DNA of 64,000 bases. Source: Carnobacterium mobile DSM 4848. GTDB taxonomy: Bacteria > Bacillota > Bacilli > Lactobacillales > Carnobacteriaceae. Each line of letters begins with the position of its first letter. The first letter of the stretch is position 1. The notes beneath the pieces were generated by a model that made no database searches, was not told where the DNA came from, and saw nothing but the letters and a program-made list of their open reading frames with translations. A program made the translations under genes and the position numbers. Positions 60,438 through 64,000 of the stretch are shown here, in pieces. Where the stretch lies: NCBI RefSeq assembly GCF_000744825.1, contig NZ_JQMR01000001.1:2093501-2157500 (forward strand), given 5' to 3'.

Positions 60438-61114
60438 TGGCAGGTCTACAATTAAAAAACGTTTCAAAATTCTACCAAGAAGGTGAATTTAAAACGACTG
60501 CATTAGAAAATGTTTCTTTATCCGTCATACCTGGTGAGTTTATTGCGATCATTGGACCGTCTGGCTCGGGTAAAAGCACCTTTTTATCTATTTCAGGTGC
60601 GTTGTTACAGCCATCTGAAGGAGAAGTTTTTGTGAATGAAGTAGCGGTTTCGACATTAAAAGAAAAAGAATTGTCAAAAGTCCGTTTACAACAAATTGGC
60701 TTTATCTTACAAACCTCCAATCTTATTCCTTATTTAACGGTTTTAGATCAACTGCTGGTCGTGAAAAAAATGAGCGGATCTGTAACAGCTGAAGATAAAA
60801 AGTTTGCAGAAGATTTGTTGAATGATTTAGGATTAGCTAGCAAATTGAAGAAATTTCCAAATGAGTTATCTGGTGGAGAGCGTCAGAGAGTTGCTATTGC
60901 TCGCTCTTTTATGAATGACCCTGATCTTATTTTAGCTGATGAACCTACAGCAAACCTGGATACAAAACGTGCACATGAAGTCGTGAAGCTGATTGCAGAA
61001 GAAGTTAAAGCACGCGGGAAAGCTGCTATCATGGTAACGCACGATGAACGGATGTTAACGTATTGTGATCGAGTATATCGAATCGAAGACGGTGTGCTAA
61101 CACAAGAACAGTAG
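60437..61114 (+). CDS. hrtA: ABC transporter ATPase, HrtA-like
   Basis: The 225-aa ATPase has Walker A GPSGSGKST (near 35), the Q-loop in LQTSNLIPYL, the signature LSGGERQR (near 140), Walker B LILADEPTAN and an H-loop THD. It belongs to the MacB/LolD-type group that partners FtsX-like permeases and powers the permease at 59313. One-base overlap suggests fixed stoichiometry. Confidence 0.88.
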   Translation: MAGLQLKNVSKFYQEGEFKTTALENVSLSVIPGEFIAIIGPSGSGKSTFLSISGALLQPSEGEVFVNEVAVSTLKEKELSKVRLQQIGFILQTSNLIPYLTVLDQLLVVKKMSGSVTAEDKKFAEDLLNDLGLASKLKKFPNELSGGERQRVAIARSFMNDPDLILADEPTANLDTKRAHEVVKLIAEEVKARGKAAIMVTHDERMLTYCDRVYRIEDGVLTQEQ

Positions 61115-61158
61115 GGAAAAGTCTAAGCAATAAAGGATCCATTTTCCGAAAATGAATT

Positions 61159-61210
61159 ATTCTGATAGATGACCCATAAATATTGGGTGGTTTATTAGAA
61201 TCTTTCTTTT
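61159..61210 (+). terminator. Terminator of the HrtBA-like operon
   Basis: An 18-bp stem with one mismatch and some wobbles (61159-61176 with 61184-61201) is followed by CTTTCTTTT. Confidence 0.65.
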
Positions 61211-61274
61211 AGGAAATTAAGAACATCTCGAAGATTAAAAAAATAGAACAGCTTACTGCTATTATAGTATGATC

Positions 61275-61304
61275 CACGCTCTATTAGTGCGTGAGAATTT
61301 TTTT
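61275..61304 (+). terminator. Weak terminator-like hairpin upstream of cydA
   Basis: CACGC (61275-61279) pairs with GCGTG (61289-61293), followed by AGAATTTTTTT. It may be a second stop signal or belong to a short transcript. Confidence 0.35.
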
Positions 61305-61380
61305 GGAATTCAAAGTAACTTTTCTGGTAAGATTTCTTTGAGACAGGTAAGATAGAAATGAAAAAAGATTCTTATTATCT

Positions 61381-61443
61381 TTGTGAAAAAATTAACCGTT
61401 TTTCTTGTATTATTATTGTAATTATGCTTAGAAAGCTTATAAT
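61381..61443 (+). promoter_or_regulatory. cydABCD promoter with a possible Rex site
   Basis: TTGTGAAAAAATTAACCG (61381-61398) keeps the left half (TTGTGAA) of the Rex operator and part of the right half. TTGTAA (61416-61421) and TATAAT (61438-61443), 16 bases apart, form the likely promoter. Rex, a NADH sensor, represses cyd genes in other Firmicutes. Confidence 0.5.
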
Positions 61444-61521
61444 GGAAAATAGAGTTTAATTTTTGAACTATAAAACCTTAGCTATTTAAGTGAGGGTAAA
61501 TTTTTGGAGGAGGTTTTTAAA

Positions 61522-62934
61522 GTGAGTTTTGATATTCTTTCACTCGCTCGTTTTCAGTTTGCTATGACAACTGTGTTTCACTTTTTCTTTGTGCCGCTGT
61601 CAATCGGACTTGGGTTAACTGTTGCTATTATGGAAACTATTTATGTCATCAAAAAAGATAAGATGTATAAAGACATGGCAAAATTCTGGGGAAATATTTT
61701 CTTGTTAAGTTTTGCAGTGGGAGTTGTTACCGGTCTGATCCAAGAATTCCAGTTTGGAATGAACTGGTCTGATTATTCCCGTTTTGTCGGTGATATTTTC
61801 GGTTCTTTATTAGCCATGGAAGCTTTAATGGCATTTTTCTTGGAATCCACTTTTATTGGCCTATGGATATTCGGCTGGGACAAATTCAATAAAAAAGTCC
61901 ATGCCTTATTTATGTGGTTGGTTGTTGTAGGAGCCATGCTTTCAGCATTCTGGATCTTAGTAGCCAATAGTTTCATGCAACACCCAGTAGGCTACACAAT
62001 CAATAATGGCCGTGCTGAATTGAACAATTTTGGTGTATTGCTTTCTAATCCAAAAGTTTGGTATGAATTTACTCATGTACTATTTGGAGCAGTTCTTCTT
62101 GGTGGATTTTTCGTTGCCGGTCTTGCAGCATTTAGATTGATTGCCAAAAAAGACATCGAATTCAATCGGAAATCGCTGAATTTAGGTTTAATAATTGGTT
62201 TAGTCGGAACTGTTTTATCTATTGGAGCTGGAGATTTACAAACAAAAGCATTAGTAGCAGATCAACCGATGAAATTCGCTGCAACAGAAGGTCTCTATGA
62301 AGATTCAGGCGATCCTGCTTCTTGGACGCTCATTGGATTACAAGATACGGATAAAAAAGAAACAACTTGGTCCCTTGAAATTCCTTATATGTTGAGTATC
62401 TTGTCTTACAACAAACCCTCAGGCAGCATTAAAGGAATGAACACCATCAATAAAGAATTAACTGCAGAGCATGGGGATATGGATTATTACCCGCCTGTTA
62501 AAACCCTGTTTTGGAGTTTTAGAGTCATGGTAGGAAGTGGTATGTTCTTAGCTTTAGTTGCTATTCTAGGTTTATGGTTCAGCTTACGCAAAAAAACATT
62601 GATGAATATGAAATGGTTGCTATATGTCATTGGTTTCTCTTTGTTTCTTCCATTTCTTGCCAACACAACAGGTTGGTTGATCACTGAATTAGGACGTTAC
62701 CCATGGACTGTCTATGGACTTTATACAATGGCAGATAGCGTTTCGCCAAATGTTTCTGTTGCTTCTTTAATGACGAGTAACATTGTTTACTTCTTGCTTT
62801 TCTCTGGTCTTGGTGGAGTTATGGCTTACTTCGTGAAAAAGGAAATGAACCATGGTCCTTACCATATCCAAGAAAGTGAGAATGAAATCAATCGGAAAAG
62901 CGATGATCCATTTGAAAAGGAGGCGTTTAAATAA
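61522..62934 (+). CDS. cydA: Cytochrome bd oxidase subunit I CydA
   Basis: CydA oxidises quinol and carries haems b558, b595 and d. Start GTG 61522, with GGAGGAGG upstream, gives 470 aa. His20 in the FARFQFAMTTVFHFFF-type start is the proximal haem ligand. The short Q loop (about 245-330) is the Gram-positive form, and ELGRYPWTVYG near the C-terminus is conserved. Lactic acid bacteria need external haem for it, which suits the neighbouring HrtBA-like genes. It overlaps cydB by one base. Confidence 0.95.
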   Translation: MSFDILSLARFQFAMTTVFHFFFVPLSIGLGLTVAIMETIYVIKKDKMYKDMAKFWGNIFLLSFAVGVVTGLIQEFQFGMNWSDYSRFVGDIFGSLLAMEALMAFFLESTFIGLWIFGWDKFNKKVHALFMWLVVVGAMLSAFWILVANSFMQHPVGYTINNGRAELNNFGVLLSNPKVWYEFTHVLFGAVLLGGFFVAGLAAFRLIAKKDIEFNRKSLNLGLIIGLVGTVLSIGAGDLQTKALVADQPMKFAATEGLYEDSGDPASWTLIGLQDTDKKETTWSLEIPYMLSILSYNKPSGSIKGMNTINKELTAEHGDMDYYPPVKTLFWSFRVMVGSGMFLALVAILGLWFSLRKKTLMNMKWLLYVIGFSLFLPFLANTTGWLITELGRYPWTVYGLYTMADSVSPNVSVASLMTSNIVYFLLFSGLGGVMAYFVKKEMNHGPYHIQESENEINRKSDDPFEKEAFK

Positions 62935-63959
62935 TGGCTGATATGAGTACATTACAACTTTTTTGGTTTATCTTGATTGGTGTGTTATTTGCTGGTTTCT
63001 TTTTCTTAGAAGGATTTGACTTTGGAGTCGGAATGTCAACACGCTTTTTAGCAAAAGACCAAGCAGAACGCGAACAATTAGTTGGAACGATCGGACCGGT
63101 CTGGGATGCCAATGAAGTATGGCTGATCACTGCCGGGGGAGCAATGTTTGCTTCTTTTCCACACTGGTATGCTTCTTTATTCAGCGGCTACTACTTGATT
63201 TTATTAGCCGTTCTGTTCGGCTTGATCATCCGTGGAGTATCATTTGAATTCCGTAGTAAGATGGAAGGACAAAAAGGCCGCGAATTATGGGATTGGACCT
63301 TGTTCTTTGGTAGTTTGATTCCACCATTTTTCTTTGGTTTAATGTTTACGAGTATGGCAGAAGGCATGCCATTGGATCAAGCTGGCAATATGAACGCTAC
63401 CTTTACCGACTACTTTACGCCGTTTTCTATTTTGGGAGGCGTTGTATTAACTTTGCTGTGTTTCTTGCATGGATTAAACTATATTGGCTTAAAAACTTTG
63501 GGAGATGTACACGCACGTGCCATCAACTATGCTAAAAAATTATACTATGTTTTATTTGCCGGTTTAGTTCTCTTCGTCATCATGCTTTACACAGTTACTG
63601 ATTTCTTCCAATTGCATTTAACAGCTACACTGATTCTTTTAGGAATAATGGTTGTGTTGAGTCTATTAGCAACTTATGGAGTTCATAAAGATAAAGAACT
63701 CTTAGCGTTTATTACTAGTGGATTGACTTTGATCAGTTTAGTTGCGTTGTTATTTGTTGGATTGTTCCCACGTGTCATGGTTAGTTCGATTTCATCAGCA
63801 AATGATATTTTGATCGTTAATGCTTCAAGTACACCGTATACGTTGAAAGTGATGACATGGTTGTCCTTAATGGTCTTGCCGTTTGTTTTAGCGTATCAAG
63901 GATGGACTTATCATGTATTCAGACAAAGAATTAAGAAAGATGATGTGGTGAAATATTAA
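62934..63959 (+). CDS. cydB: Cytochrome bd oxidase subunit II CydB
   Basis: CydB is the second core subunit. The 341-aa protein has nine or so membrane helices, with GFFFLEGFDFGVGM near the N-terminus, GPVWDANEVWLITAGGAMFASFP near 56, cited in part, and a C-terminal VMTWLSLMVLPFVLAYQGWTYHVF region. AAAGGAGG lies inside the end of cydA. It precedes the first codons of cydC/D. Confidence 0.95.
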   Translation: MADMSTLQLFWFILIGVLFAGFFFLEGFDFGVGMSTRFLAKDQAEREQLVGTIGPVWDANEVWLITAGGAMFASFPHWYASLFSGYYLILLAVLFGLIIRGVSFEFRSKMEGQKGRELWDWTLFFGSLIPPFFFGLMFTSMAEGMPLDQAGNMNATFTDYFTPFSILGGVVLTLLCFLHGLNYIGLKTLGDVHARAINYAKKLYYVLFAGLVLFVIMLYTVTDFFQLHLTATLILLGIMVVLSLLATYGVHKDKELLAFITSGLTLISLVALLFVGLFPRVMVSSISSANDILIVNASSTPYTLKVMTWLSLMVLPFVLAYQGWTYHVFRQRIKKDDVVKY

Positions 63960-63961
63960 TT

Positions 63962-64000
63962 ATGATGGATAAACGTTTATTGGGTTTATCTGGCATGAAA
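63962..64000 (+). CDS. CydC/CydD ABC transporter, first codons (truncated by window)
   Basis: An open frame starts ATGATGGATAAACG two bases after cydB and runs off the window. The 13 residues (MMDKRLLGLSGMK) resemble the start of CydC/CydD, the thiol exporter needed for cytochrome bd assembly, which follows cydAB in most Firmicutes. The second ATG may be the true start. Confidence 0.6.
   Translation, partial: MMDKRLLGLSGMK

Overview
The window reads as chromosomal DNA of a motile, low-GC Gram-positive bacterium of the order Lactobacillales, most likely Carnobacteriaceae (Carnobacterium-like). The evidence is low GC, strong AGGAGG ribosome sites with many GTG and TTG starts, FliY-type chemotaxis, a mevalonate-pathway HMG-CoA synthase, many PTS and 6-phospho-glycosidase genes, and a cydAB cytochrome bd oxidase instead of a full respiratory chain. 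The genus is inference; the order is well supported.

Bases 1-36739 are one large motility and chemotaxis locus, all on the + strand. cheA-cheC-cheY-cheW-fliM-fliY come first. A 1.2-kb non-coding stretch follows, holding a tandem repeat array and a large foldback element. Then come flgM-flgN-flgK-flgL, flagellin, flaG-fliD-fliT-fliS, the basal-body, hook and export genes flgB-flgC-fliE-fliF-fliG-fliH-fliI-fliJ-fliK-flgD-flgE-flbD-motA-motB-fliL-fliO-fliP-fliQ-fliR-flhB-flhA, and sigD-flgF-flgG. An orphan FtsE-like ATPase and a methyl-accepting chemoreceptor close the locus. Four promoters with a CCGATAT -10 box (flgM, flagellin twice, chemoreceptor) define a sigma-D late class, opposed by FlgM and transcribed by the locally encoded SigD. 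No flhF, flhG, fliW, csrA or flgJ is seen.

Bases 36798-40653 are an accessory set: a glucose-1-dehydrogenase-like SDR, an ASCH protein, a frameshifted DHFR-like gene, an aminoglycoside 6-adenylyltransferase and a GT8 glycosyltransferase. Bases 40757-47379 are a beta-glucoside block: GntR regulator, GH1 6-phospho-beta-glucosidase, PTS EIIC, RpiR regulator, GH4 6-phospho-beta-glucosidase and a truncated sugar-kinase remnant. Clear operators lie in front of both hydrolases.

Bases 47439-52933 hold housekeeping genes: YqxD, YjbQ, ribosomal protein L25/Ctc, and a divergent thiolase and mvaS pair covering the first two steps of the mevalonate pathway, then an aldo/keto reductase. Bases 53227-55943 are a three-gene TrmB regulator, TSUP permease and ornithine-cyclodeaminase-family operon. 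Bases 56005-58517 are stress genes: two YflT-domain proteins flanking dps, which has a near-perfect PerR box. Bases 58664-64000 appear to be a haem module: a TetR regulator, HrtBA-like efflux ABC transporter, then cydA-cydB and the start of cydC/D behind a possible Rex site. No rRNA, tRNA, CRISPR array or complete insertion sequence was seen.
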